Below are positions 9,864 through 21,263 of a stretch of DNA of 64,000 bases, in pieces. The DNA is from Sorghum bicolor (lineage: Eukaryota; Streptophyta; Magnoliopsida; Poales; Poaceae), in contig NC_012871.2 of NCBI RefSeq assembly GCF_000003195.3, positions 19,350,658-19,414,657 on the forward strand, given 5' to 3'. Position 1 is the stretch's first letter; each line of letters opens with the position of its first letter. The notes under the pieces were generated by a model that was given only the letters and a program-made list of their open reading frames with translations, did no database searches and was not told where the DNA came from. A program made the position numbers and the translations under genes.

Positions 9864-12404
9864 GGTGGCCGATTTCCTCTTGGCCGATATTTGCTCGGCT
9901 CTGTTTATCACCTTCTCCATGAGGTAGCTAAGAAACTCCTACTAGGCCAACCCATCGGTAACTTAGGGGTACCCTGGTGGTTCATCAACATGTGGCTTAA
10001 TGTCCACATGCATAACCGCCTTGAATTCAACCTCTTTGCACAGCACTTCCCCAGAGATATAGCCGAAGATCTTGAGCTGGATGAGGAGGAATCGGCAACT
10101 CGCTCCCTTCTGAATTATGGTGAAGCTGCCATAGTTCTACCGGGTACCGGTGGTAATGAAGATCAGGTTAGCCAATTCTTTTAGGCTCTTTATGAGGGTC
10201 TGACCAAAGAACAACGGGCATGGATGCCTTATGAGGATCCAGACACCAGATTTCCCCTGACTTTTCATCCCTTTGATGATGCTCTCAACAAGGACCATGA
10301 TCTGATGATGGCTTATCACTCCGAGGGCTATACTAGTGAATTTCTTTGGTAGTGGCAAAGCTTCCAATCTTACCTATGAGTTCTACAATCCATCGGTATT
10401 GGCCCGTCAATTGGCCTTCGGCCAGCTGCCGATTGCGCTCTGCTACGCCGATGTGGTGAAACCAAGGGAGATCATCACTAGTGGTCTTGAGTGGATCAGA
10501 ATAGCTCAACTCCCACCAAATGTCGATACATCAGATATCGACTTATCGGCCTGGATCCTAGCTCTCTTCATCACCCAGGCGTACAAACAATGGTGGGCGG
10601 AGTGGAAAGAGCACTTGTTCTGTAGATCAGCTCTTACATACCGCGGTATGATTGACTCCACGTACAAGGTCCCGGAGAACATTGTAAGTCTTCAACCGAT
10701 GCCTCAATCCTATTACTTTCGTTCTTATCAGCAACTCACTTCCTCTGTTTTACATAGATCGACGATACTCCACCGTCAGTCAGCAGAAGTGGCAAGCCGA
10801 TCGAACTCCTCCCATCGGGCCCGATCTCTTTGATCGGCATCAATGCACCAAGCTTAGCGGCTCTAATGGACCGGGGTGTGCGCTTCAAGAAAATCACCAC
10901 TAAGCGGGCCAAGACATCTCCATCAGTCGCTGCTGCTGCTTTGGCGCAAGTTTTCAAGGTTGAAAGTTTTTATCTCTTCAATTTCTACTGATTCCATTCT
11001 ATACTCACACGGCCTTTTTAGGATACATCGGCTGCCATGGGAACTTCATCGGTAACTTTCACTGCTTCAACCAAAATTCCATCAATACTCTGTTACACTC
11101 GTACTTATGAAACTTTTATCGTTGTATCAGCAAACTGGCAAATCGGCAAAGACCAGAAGTACCAAGACAACTGCCGATGCCCCCCAGTCCAGCCAAATAA
11201 AGAGAAAGGGTCCCAAGAGTACTAAGTCGCAAGCAAAACGTCAGAAGACAGCAGCACCTCCTCCTCCTCCAGGGTCAGCGATTCATGTGGAATCGTCCCC
11301 TTCTTCACCAGAAGCTCAGACACAGCAAGCACCGTCTCCACCTCAGCCACAAGAAGCACCTCAGCTAGAAGAGACATCAACCAATGCACATGAGCAGACC
11401 GCCGATCCAGCGAGTTCAATCATAGCATCGGTAGTTTCTTCGATCCAGACAAGCATCACACCCCCACAAGGTAAGGTTCTGTCCATAAGATTATTTGCCG
11501 ATGGATTTTTTAGCTTGCAACACTCATTATTATTATATCATTTTCAGCTGACATCATTCCATTGGCAACTCCAGCCGATGAACCCGTCATACCAACGGTT
11601 TCAGCTAGGCAGAGGCAAGAAATTGCCCTGAAACAAGTAAGTTACCTGATTTTTATTTTTCATCACCAGTACTTGATCATCAAATAACTTATTTTATCTT
11701 CTTTTCAGGAACAGGATTCTTCTGACAGCTTGTTCTCCTTTGCCATCGAAATTTCTGATGATGAAGGTGAGGAAGCAAGCTCTTCTCAAGCAGTTGGGAT
11801 TTCATCAGCAGAAATCAGAGCAAAGCTGGAAGATCTGTTGGCCCTGCTTCATCAGGATACGGCTCAACTAGTTGATGACTCTGATCCAGCCAAGGCTCTG
11901 TTTAAGGCTCTTAGAGGCCAAATCCCTGCCGATGCCGAGGAGACTCTTTTTCAGGCTGCGCACTTAGAGAGTCGTCAGCTTCAGTATCAAAAAGATGCCC
12001 AACGCCTTGCTGATAGAGCCACTCATGCCCAGCTCTTAGAGGAGGTAATGAAAGTGAAGCATCTTGCCGATGAGAAGCACAAGAGCATCGGCATTCTAAA
12101 ATCCTCCGGAGATACGCTGAAACAAAAAATCTCCGATCTATCGGCAAAAAGGGAAGCCCTGTTGGCAGAGCTTAAGCAAGTAGAAGAGACTCTGTCACAA
12201 GCTCAACAAGAAGAAAGTCAGCTGCCTGAAATGATCAAGACCCTCGAACAAGAGCGAAACATTCAAGCCCGCAAGGCATTGCAGATGAAGAAGAAGCTGA
12301 AGCCAGTGGAGGGTTCTACCGATGAAGACATCAAGAAGATAGAAGAAGACGATCAAATCCGTCTGCGTGCTATATCGGCAATCCAAGCTTTGCTAAATGT
12401 ATGA
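9864..12404 (+). pseudogene. Spliced antisense aORF of T2 (plant mobile domain-like plus coiled coil)
   Basis: A multi-exon gene can be read. Its 5' end is cut by A1. Exons: 9864-10683, 10758-10958, 11022-11051, 11131-11470, 11548-11636, 11709-12404. All five introns are GT-AG, 63-79 bp long, and the codon phases match at every junction. The N-terminal part (WWFINMWLNVHMHNRLEFNLF; FYNPSVLARQLAFGQLP) resembles the plant mobile domain (aminotransferase-like) family. A basic Pro/Gln/Ser-rich linker follows (11131-11636), then a C-terminal coiled coil of about 190 residues (AKLEDLLALLHQ; KREALLAELKQVEETLSQAQ). Breaks: TAG at 10182-10184 and a frameshift near 10350. Everything after that is open to the TGA at 12402. 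The biochemical function is unknown. The gene ends 156 bp from the integrase stop, tail to tail. Confidence 0.75.
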
Positions 12405-12560
12405 GCTTTTCATCGGCGGCGTGTTTTGCTCTTTCTTCAAAAGATGCTGATTATTTTGGTCTAGCCGATAGGACTGTTATCGGCATCTTTTGAAACATCG
12501 TATTCAGTCCGAGATACACTTTAATACAGCTGATAGGAATGTTATCAGCACTTTATGTTT

Positions 12561-13760
12561 TCATGCATCGACCCATATGCTCGGGTAATATCTTTTTAAG
12601 TACTTTCCATTCAATGCTCTGGGAAATTCAACTCCTTCGAGAGTTTCCAAAATATAAGCATTACCGGGAGCAGACCGATTTATCCGATAAGGACCTTCCC
12701 AATTAGGAGACCATTTGCCAAACTTTGAACTTTTAGTCCCAATCGGCAATATCAGCTTCCATACCAAATCTCCATCAGTAAACTCCTTAGCCTTTACCTT
12801 TTTATCATACCACCTGGCAACTCTCTTTTTATTTTCTTCTATACTTACCAAAGCTTTGAGCCGATGCCCTGCTAAATCATCTAACTCATCTTTCATCAAA
12901 GTAGCATAGTCATCGGCAGTCAACTGATCCTGGAAAGATAATCGCCTAGACCCAGCCTTAGTTTCCAATGGTAGTACTGCATCGTGCCCATAAACCAACT
13001 GATAAGGTGAAACTTTGGTCGACCAATGACAAGCCATCCGATGTGACCATAAAGCTTCATTCAACAATGTATGCCACCTCCTAGGATTTTCCTCAATCTT
13101 CCATTTGATAAGTTTAATAATTCCTTTGTTAGACGCCTCGGCCTGCCCATTGGATTGAGCATAATAAGGAGAAGAATTCAACACCTTAATCCCCATACCG
13201 ATTGCAAATTCATCAAACTCTCCTGATGTAAACATAGTACCCTGATCGGTAGTAATCGTTTGAGGAATACCAAATCGGTACACAATATGCTCCTTCACGA
13301 AGTTAATCATATTAGCCGATGTAACTATCTTCAAAGGAATAGCTTCAACCCAGTTAGTGAAATAATCAGGGGCAACCAAGATGAACTTATGCCCTTTGCT
13401 TGATGGTGAGTAAATCTGGCCGATTAGATCAATGGCCCATCCCCGGAACGGCTAAGGTTTAATAATGGGATTCATGGCCGATGCGGGCGCCCTTTGATCA
13501 TTGCCAAATTTCTGACATGCTTGACACCTTTTGAAATATTTAAAGCAATCTTCGAGTATAGTCGGCCAGTAATACCTATTTCTCCTAATCATCCACTTCA
13601 TCTTAAAAGCCGACTGATGTGCTACACACACTCCTTCATGGATTTCACCCATCAAACTCCTAGCTTCATCATTACCTAAGCATTTAAGAAGAACTCCATC
13701 TATAGTTCGGTAATATAGTTCATCTTCGAGGAGCACATACTTGGTAGCTTGAAACCTAAC
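12561..13760 (-). pseudogene. Integrase of T2
   Basis: N-terminal zinc-binding region (13736-13500): HEGVCVAHQSAFKMKW followed by CQACQK, the H-x-H / C-x2-C pattern. Catalytic core: first Asp in GWAIDLIGQIY, second in ITTDQGTMFTSGEFDEF, Glu in SNGQAEASNK; all three acidic residues are present. The C-terminal part (KSSKFGKWSPNWEGPYRI; LNGKYLKRYYP) is complete and ends at 12561. The only visible breaks are a TAG in place of a Trp codon near 13455 (before PFRGWAID) and the frameshift near 13788 upstream. This is one of the best-preserved integrases in the window. Confidence 0.85.
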
Positions 13761-15700
13761 ACGCCATTCAACCTTTTTGGACGGATTTTCAAATAATTAA
13801 CGATCTCCTTTCTCCAATCATCGGCACCGATTGCCGATAACGTGTTTAATATGGGTTGATATCCCGAGGCATGCTGAGCCAACTGATTAGCCTCCTCGTT
13901 ATGCAACTGAGGAATATGCTCTAATCGGAAATCTTTGAATTCCTTTAATAGTTGCATACTTTTTTCATAATAAGTTATCAGGACTTCACTTCAGCATTCA
14001 TAACTTCCAACCAATTGATTTATGACTAGCATAGAATCCCCAAAGATTTCAACAGTATCCGCATGAACCTCTTTCAACAATTCCAATCCTTTGATCAAAG
14101 CTTGATACTCGGCTTGATTATTCATTGATGTAGCAACAATCACTAAAGAGAACTCATACTTTCTTCCCTGGGGTGGAAATTAGTACTATTCCGATTCCTG
14201 CCCCCTGGTCACACGTGGATCCATGAAAGAAGAGCGTCCAAGGCACAATTTCCAAAGTTTCTGCTACACCGCAATGTTGAGTCACAAAATCGGTCATAAT
14301 CTGTCCTTTAACCGCCTTAGCCGATTCGTAACGTAGATCGAACTCTGATAGTGCCAAAATCCACTTACCGATTCTACCACTCATAATCGGCATAGATAGC
14401 ATATATCGAACCACATCATCTTTGCATATAACAGTGCATTCGGCCGATAGCAAATAGTGCCTCAATTTAATGCAAGAAAAATATAAGCATAAACATAATT
14501 TCTCAGTGGCCGAATACCTGGTCTCAGCATCAATTAATCTTTTACTTAAATAGTAAATCACATGCTCCTTCCCTTCAAATTCTTGAATCAAAGCCGAACC
14601 GATGACCATCCCATCGGTAGACAAATATAACCTAATGGGCTTTCCTTGCTGAGGTGGAATCAAGACTGGAGGATTTGTCAAATAATTTTTGATGTCATCT
14701 AAGGCCAACTGTTGCTCTTCTCCCCATATAAATTCTTGATCGGCTTTCAATTTAAGTAAAGGACTAAAAGCACGAATTTTACCAGACAAATTGGAAATAA
14801 ATCGACTGATAAAATTTATTTTGCCGATCAAAGACTGGAGTTCAGTTTTGTTGGTAGGGGCAACTATCTTGTTGATAGCATCAATAGATCGTCTACTAAT
14901 TTCAATTCCTCTCTGATGCACCATAAAACCAAGAAATTGCCCTGCCGATACACCAAATGCACACTTATTAGGATTCATTTTCAAACCATGTTTCCTTGTG
15001 CATTCCAACACCTTTCGCAAATCGGCAAGATGCTTTGTGAAATCCCATACTTAACCACCACATCATCAATGTCAATTTCTACCAGCTTGCCGATGAATTC
15101 ATGAAAGATAAAATTCATAGCCCTCTGATAAGTAGCACCAGCATTTTTCAAGCCAAAAGTCATGACTATCCATTCAAACAACCCAACATGACCAGGACAT
15201 CTAAATGCGGTCTTTGGAATATCCTCTTCAGCCATGAATATCTGATTATATCCTATATTGCCATCCATGAAGCTTATGATCCGATGTCCAACCGCAGCAT
15301 CGACTAGCAAATCGGCAACCGACATTGGGTAGCCATCCATCGGCATAGCCTTATTAAGATTTCTGAAATCAATGCAGACTCGAAGTTTCCCATTTTTCTT
15401 ATAAACTGGGGCAACATTGGAAATCCACTCGGCATACCGACACTGCCGAATAAATTTAGCTTCAATAAGTTTAGTTATTTTGGCCTTAATATCTGGAAGA
15501 ATATTAGGATTACATCGGTTGGCTGGCTGCTGATGTGGCCGAAATTCTGACTTGATAGGTAACCGATGTTCAACAATTGATCGGTCTAAACCAGGCATCT
15601 CAGTATAATCCCAAGCAAAGCAATCTTTATATTCTTTTAACAAATCGGTCAACTGTTGCTTACACTCAGAATCTAACTTAGCACTAATAAAAGTAGGTCT
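13761..15700 (-). pseudogene. RT and RNase H of T2
   Basis: Reading starts abruptly at 15700 in the conserved stretch RPTFISAKLD, upstream of RT. RT motifs: CFAWDYTEMPGLD, VCIDFRNLNKAMP, MTFGLKNAGATYQRAMN, and the active site IDIDDVVVK (about 15050). A one-base shift near 15035 separates this from GLKMNPNKCAFGVSAGQFLGF and the RNase H part (LYLSTDGMVIGSALIQ, YSATEKLCLCLYFSC). The second RNase H segment, typical of Tat (FFHGSTCDQGAGIGIVL; LAQHASGYQP), carries an in-frame TGA near 13995. Gag and protease are missing. Confidence 0.85.
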
Positions 15701-15727
15701 CAGTTAATTTATACCAACATGCATTTT

Positions 15728-15739
15728 TGGCGCCGTTGC
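15728..15739 (+). promoter_or_regulatory. Primer-binding site of A2 (tRNA-Asp)
   Basis: TGGCGCCGTTGC, complementary to the 3' end of tRNA-Asp, eight bases after the presumed LTR end at 15719. The downstream bases (TTGGGA) deviate from the full complement. Confidence 0.8.
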
Positions 15740-15823
15740 TTGGGAACGGTTTGTTGATTTTGACATTAGTATGTCTTAGTCTATAGTTATCCTTTTATAA
15801 AAAATATTATATATAAATATATA

Positions 15824-16444
15824 ATGGAAATTGAATCTCAACTTTTATATCAGTATGGAGTACCATTGGGATCGTACCTCTAGCCAGAGGAATCTTTTAA
15901 ACCTTTCACATCATCTGGCTATGAGCTATGCCCGGGACTAATCAAATTAGTTCAAGAACATATTTTTTCTGGTAATTCTAGCGAAAACCCCTATTCCCAC
16001 TTAGCTGATTTTGAGCAGACTTGTTCATGTCTGAAAATTAAGGGCATGGCCGTTGAAACTTTAAGATGGAAACTCTTACCATTTTCATTAACAGGTCGAG
16101 CTAAGAAATGGTATAATCGCCATGTTGAGAATAGTCAAGGAGACTGGGATATATTACGAAAAGACTTTTGCCTTAAATTCTTCCCACTAGAAAAGGTCGC
16201 TAAACTTCAGTTTGAAATTATAGGATTCAAACAATTTGACAATGAATCGCTAGGCAAAGCTTGGGATTGTTTTGATGGCTTTGTGAATTCTAGACCTAAT
16301 CTTGCTTTACCAGAACCCATGCTTTTACAATATTTCTTTTTAGGCCTAAATGATAGAAATCAAGAATACCTTAATTTGGCCTCCGGAGGAGCATTTATGC
16401 ATATCACTGTTCACCATGCTAAAACTATTCTTACTAATATTTAA
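15824..16444 (+). pseudogene. gag: gag of A2
   Basis: The start is the first ATG after the PBS (15824, MEIESQLLYQYG). An in-frame TAG lies near 15881, then the frame is open to 16444. Gag core: LRWKLLPFSLTGRAKKWYN, LRKDFCLKFFPLEKVAKLQF, LPEPMLLQYFFLGL. It aligns along its length with gag of A1. A frameshift near 16450 separates it from the acidic segment (16471 on: EEESRLAENTLLPDS) that continues into the protease-like region. Confidence 0.85.
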
Positions 16445-16470
16445 ATGATCTCCCCGATGAAAAAGATGAG

Positions 16471-17373
16471 TTGTTAGAAGAAGAATCTCGGTTAGCTGAA
16501 AATACACTTTTACCTGATTCATCTCAATCTATAGTTGAATTAGCTAATGAGACGGAGATAACTCCAAATTCTGAATGGATGTTTGAAATTGAGGATGATT
16601 TCTTTGATGATTTTGATGATAATACATTTTATCGTGAGATTATTCAACCTCAACAATCTAGGGATTTTAATCCTAAATTCTCACATCCTGATGATTTAAA
16701 ATTTCTTAGAGAAATTATAAGAAAATTAATTTTTATTTTGGGTGATGATTGGTTAATAGAATCTAAGCAATCCCCTAAAGTAATTCGCTTTAATTCACCC
16801 TCTAATATTATAAAGTTGCAAGTAGATTCATATCCTTTTGAAGCTTCATACAATCCTGTTGTAGGAGTCAACATTATGTCATATACCTTTGTTAAAGAAT
16901 TTTTGAGAGACATACCATTAATTCCTACAAATAAATTATTAAAGAATTAGGAGACATTATTCCTAGCATAGGAGTTTTGAGTGCACTTCCTATTGTTATT
17001 AATGATTTCCGTATATTGCTAAATTTCTATATATTTGATGCATGGGATTTTAATGTAATGACTGGAGTACCCATAATAAAACTTCTTCAAGAAGGTCGTA
17101 ATGGTAAATTAGACAGTAAATTTGGGAAAAGGCTTTAGTTTTTCAATGCCTATAACTCATGCAGTAAAAGTTAAAGCAGAACCCCTTCCTAAATTAGATC
17201 CAATAGAAGAGGTTAAGACATCCGAATTCGATAATTTTAGTCAACTTGATTTAGAAGATGATACCCAGTTCTTCATCAATGAAGAGGAAGAGGATCCTAT
17301 TGATCGAGAACCTCTTGATGATTTACTAGACCCACTTAAACCTCCTATTGAGCTTAAACCACTAGCTCCTTGA
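16471..17373 (+). pseudogene. Degenerate protease region of A2
   Basis: The stretch EASYNPVVGVNIMS (about 16840-16880) stands where Athila proteases have the catalytic C-D-x-G. As in A1, Asp is replaced by Asn and the glycine is also lost. Downstream, WDFNVMTGVPIIKLL corresponds to the flap end (ILGRPFL in active enzymes). An acidic linker follows (LDLEDDTQFFINEEEEDP), then KPPIELKPLAP leading to RT. Frameshifts lie near 16950 and 17120. Because the same residues are changed in A1, the loss probably predates both copies. Confidence 0.7.
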
Positions 17374-18914
17374 CTTAAATATGTTTTATAAATAATGATA
17401 AAAAATATCAAGTGATTATAAGTGATAAACTCTCAGATGAGGAGACTTATATAAACTAACAACTGTTCTAGAAAAACACCATGCTGCTTTTGGTTATTCA
17501 CTACAAGACCTAAAAGCGATTAGTCCTATTCTTTGCACTCATCGCATACCAACCAATCTAGAAATTACACCTTCGAGAGAGCCTCAGCGTAGACTCTAGA
17601 ATATGATGAGAGAAGTAGTAAAGAAAGAGGTCTTAAAACTTTCGCATGTGGGGATTATATATCCTGTACCGCATAGTGAGTGGGTAAGTCCTGTGCAAGT
17701 TGTACCTAAAAAGGAGGAATGACAGTTGTCCAAAATGATAAAAATGAATTAATACCTCAGATGGATGGCGAATGTGCATAGATTATAGAAAACTCAACAA
17801 GGCAACAAAGAAAGATCATTTTCCTCTACCTTTTATTTATGAGATGCTAGAGCATTTAGCCAATCATTCTTTCTTTTGTTTCCTTGATGGTTATTCAGGA
17901 TATCACCAAATCCCTATCCACCCTGATGACCAAAGCAAAACCACATTTACATGTCCCTATGGAACTTATGCTTATCATTCTTTCTTTTGGATTATGTAAT
18001 GCACCCGCTTCTTTCCAAAGATGCTTGATGTCTATATTTTCTGATATGATAGAAGAAATCATGGAAGTATTTATGGATGATTTTTCAGTTTATGGACAAA
18101 CTTTTGATGTTTGTTTAGAAAATTTAGACAAGGTTTTGCAGAGATGTGAAGAAAAACACTTAGTCCATAATTGGGAGAAATGTAATTTTATGGTTAGAGA
18201 AGGAATAGTGTTAGGACACTTAGTGTCAGAAAGAGGTATAGAGGTAGATAAAGCTAAAATTTAAGTGGTCAAACAGCTACCTCCACTTGTTAATATAAAA
18301 GGAATCCGAAGCTTTCTTGGTCATTGTGATATTTATCGTAGATTTATAAGAAACTTCTCACAAATTGCTAGGCCAATGACTAGATTGTTAGCTAAGGATG
18401 TACCTTTTTAATTTGATGATGAATGCTTAGAATTATTTAATATTCTTAAAGAAGCACTTAGATCAGCACCAATCATTCAACCCCCAGATTGGTCTTTACC
18501 TTTTGAAATTATGTGTGATGCTAGTGATTATGTTGTAGGCGCAGTCTTAGGACAAACAAAAGATAAAATGCATCATGCAATTGCTTATGCTAGCAAAATA
18601 ATGACAGAAGCACAATTAAATTATGCAACCACTGAAAAAGAACTTTTAGTTGTTGTTTTTGCTATTGATAAATTCAGGTCTTACTTAGTTGGAGCAAAAA
18701 ATAATTGTTTATTCTGACCATGCTGCTCTTAAATATTTGCTCACTAAGAAAGATGCTAAACCATGATTAATAAGATAGAACTTATTACTTCAAGAATTTG
18801 ATTTGGAAATTAAAGATAGAAAAAGGAATAGAAAATCAAGTTGTTGATCATTTGTCTAGGATGTAATTTAAAGAACCTCAGGAGTTACCTATTAATGACT
18901 CATTAAGAGATGAC
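17374..18914 (+). pseudogene. RT and RNase H of A2
   Basis: RT motifs in order: YPVPHSEWVSPVQVV, MCIDYRKLNKATKKDHFPLP, FCFLDGYSGYHQIPI, SFGLCNAPASFQRCLMS, active site VFMDDFSVYGQTF (about 18070-18105). RNase [37 protein letters not shown], then [10 protein letters not shown] after a frameshift near 18700. Breaks include frameshifts near 17715, 17985 and 18700, a TAA at 18262-18264 and a TAG near 18775. The domain content equals that of A1 but the copy is more decayed. Confidence 0.85.
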
Positions 18915-20218
18915 ATGCTGTTTAAAGTGACAAAGACACATCATTGGTATGCAAATATTGTCAACTTTATGGTTGCAGGATATGTACCACCAGGGCAAAA
19001 TAAGAGGAAGCTCATTTATGAAAGTCGTCTCCATATATGGGATCCACCCTATCTCTTTCGGGTATGCTCAGATGGGTTGCTTAGAAGATGTGTACCAGTG
19101 GGCATGCAGATCATTCAAAAATATCATTCATCACCATATGGAGGTCATTATGGGGTATTCCATACTCATGAAAAAATTTGGCATAGTGGTTTCTTGTGGC
19201 CAACCATGTACGAAGACACCAAAGATTTCATCCGAAGATGTGGGTCATGTTAGAGGCACAGAAATATCAATACTAGAGATGCTATGCCACTCACCAACAA
19301 TCTTCAGATAGAACTCTTTGATGTCTGGGCAATTGATTACGTGGGACCATTTGTGAAAGCACAGAATTATGAGTACATTTTGGTGGCACTTGACTATGTA
19401 TCCAAGTGGGTAGAAGCCATGCCGTGCAAGAAGGCTGATTCAAGAGACTCAAGGAGGATGTTTGAAGAGATTATATTTCTGAGGTTTGGAACACCTAGGA
19501 TGGTTATAAGTGATGGAGGAACACATTTCACTGATAAGAAGTTTCACTCAGACCTACAAGCTCATGGAATACGACATAATGTCGCTACTCCATATCATCC
19601 TCAGCAAGTGGCCAGGCAGAAACATCAAACAAACAAATCAGAAACATTCTCTAGAAAACAGTAAATGAGATGGGAACTTTATGGAAGGATCAGTTACCAG
19701 CTGCAATATGGGCATACCAAACTAATAAAACACCTTTGGGTATGTCACCATATCAACTGGTATATGGAAAGACCTGCCACTTGCCAGTTGAACTAGAACA
19801 TAAGGCTCACTGGGCTATCAAAAGATGGAATATGTATTTTGAAGCCGCTCGAGAAAAAAGAAAAATGCAATTATCAAAACTAGAAGAATGGAGAGAAAAG
19901 GCGTATCACAATTCGAAGATCTATAAAGAACGAACAAAGAGATGTCATGACAATAGGATCAAGAAGAATGAATTTGCACTAGGAGATAAGGTATTACTTT
20001 TTAATTCCAGGTTTAAATTATTTGGACTTGGAAAATTGAGGAGCAAATGGGAAGGACCCTTCACCGTCGTGAATTCATCACCACACGGAGCAATAACTAT
20101 ACAATCAAGCGAAGGTACGCTATTCAAGGTAAATGGACACCGACTTAATCTTTATTTAGAGCCATTTGATTTAGGAGTAGTTGATGAAATAGAATTTATC
20201 CAATTACCAACATATTAA
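18915..20218 (+). pseudogene. Integrase of A2
   Basis: Zinc-binding region: YHSSPYGGHYGVFHTHEKIW then RRCGSC (19090-19253). Core: first Asp in FDVWAIDYVGPFVKAQ (19320-19360), second in VISDGGTHF (about 19510); the region of the catalytic Glu (19605-19660) is frameshifted, so the E-containing helix is read as VARQKHQTNKSE. The C-terminal part (19670-20218) is open and intact: [64 protein letters not shown]. The enzyme is broken in this copy. Confidence 0.85.
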
Positions 20219-20509
20219 GCTCTATTTATTCCTGTACAAAAATTTATCCAAAAACACGTCTAACAGAAAATAGGAAGAGTTTAAAGGCACCACACGAAGG
20301 GCACCCGAAGTGGGCCCCTAGTGGGGCTAGCCGGCGCCTATGTGGGGCCAGTCGGCGCCCCCTTGTCGCCCCTCGTCCCGACTCTCGTTCCTAGTCCTTC
20401 TACACTCTTCCTACGGATATTCGCACATAATCCAGTCGTAATCGGATATTCTTTCGTATGGATCCCGTAGAGCCTAGAATCTGTCCTCATCCCATCTCCT
20501 GAAAACCCA

Positions 20510-20517
20510 TATAAATA
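20510..20517 (+). promoter_or_regulatory. TATA-like box before the extra 3' ORF of A2
   Basis: CCCATATAAATACG reads as a TATA box 80 bases before the first codon of the downstream ORF (20598). This could drive a separate transcript for the 3' ORF. It is a motif match only. Confidence 0.35.
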
Positions 20518-20597
20518 CGTACCTAGACCCTCCTCCATAGTATCCCATAACCAGCCACCTCTTTCCCCAAAAAAGCTCTCCAATCTAGATCTATTAG

Positions 20598-21263
20598 TTG
20601 GCGGACAAGGCAGTTGTTTCCTACAGCGCGGACTTCGACAACATCTCTAGTGATGACTCAAAGGCCCTCGTCCTCACGCAACCAAAGCCTCTCGCCATTG
20701 TGCCACCGAAGCCTCTCGCCGTTGTGCCACCAAAGCAAGTCGCTACCGTGCCCCAACATTATGAGAAAGTGTACTATGTACAAGAACCATCTGATCTTCC
20801 TCCACCTCCTACAAGGCTACTCCTTCAAGGAAGTGCTAAGGGGAAGCAGATCGCTATCCCGAAGGGTACTACGCTTCTTCCACCTAGAGCCAATGAACGG
20901 CTCTTGTCGGTCCAAACCGACAAGAACGAGAAGCTGATATGTGCCAAGTACACCACTGCTCGTCCTGTTATCCAAGGAGTATGTGCAAACCCTAATGAAG
21001 TGTGCTACACTGAGCATATTGCACCTAAGGCCAAGCCCAAGAGGAAGAGAGCAACATTAGCATTAGTACTGGAAAAAGTTCCCAAGCAGTCAACTCCTAC
21101 TCTACGCACACTCAACGGGAAGCTTGAAGGCCTCTCTAACATTATCAAGGGGATGGAGAAGTCCAACAATCTAAGGGACAAGCTCATAGAGGGAATGGAC
21201 AAACAGTTAGGGATCAGCTTCAAGTTGATCCGCAGCCTCAGGCACGATAAAAGACAAGGTTGA
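20598..21263 (+). pseudogene. Extra ORF downstream of integrase in A2
   Basis: The frame of 221 codons starts with TTG in the context TTG-GCG-GAC-AAG, directly after an in-frame TAG. A start ATG changed to TTG would explain this. The protein is Pro/Lys-rich with a short repeat (KPLAIVPPKPLAVVPPKQ), a basic middle (KAKPKRKRATLALVLEKVPK) and a helical C-terminus (LEGLSNIIKGMEKSNNLRDK). There is no signal peptide or convincing membrane segment, so an envelope-like role, proposed for the third ORF of some Athila elements, is not supported. I do not recognise the family. Confidence 0.5.

Larger units (their letters stand above)
9864..15700 (-). mobile_element. T2: Tat-lineage element, truncated at both ends
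   Basis: It contains RT, RNase H and integrase on the minus strand (15700 to 12561) and, convergent to it, a spliced antisense gene on the plus strand (9864-12404). gag, protease and both LTRs are missing: the left side is cut by A1, the right side stops abruptly at 15700 against 19 bases of the A2 LTR. The family differs from T1/T3 in its aORF type and in its repeated hexamer (GCCGAT/ATCGGC). Confidence 0.85.

Noticed and set aside
20598..21263. Envelope protein in A2
   Set aside because: No signal peptide, transmembrane segment or cleavage site; annotated as an unknown ORF instead.
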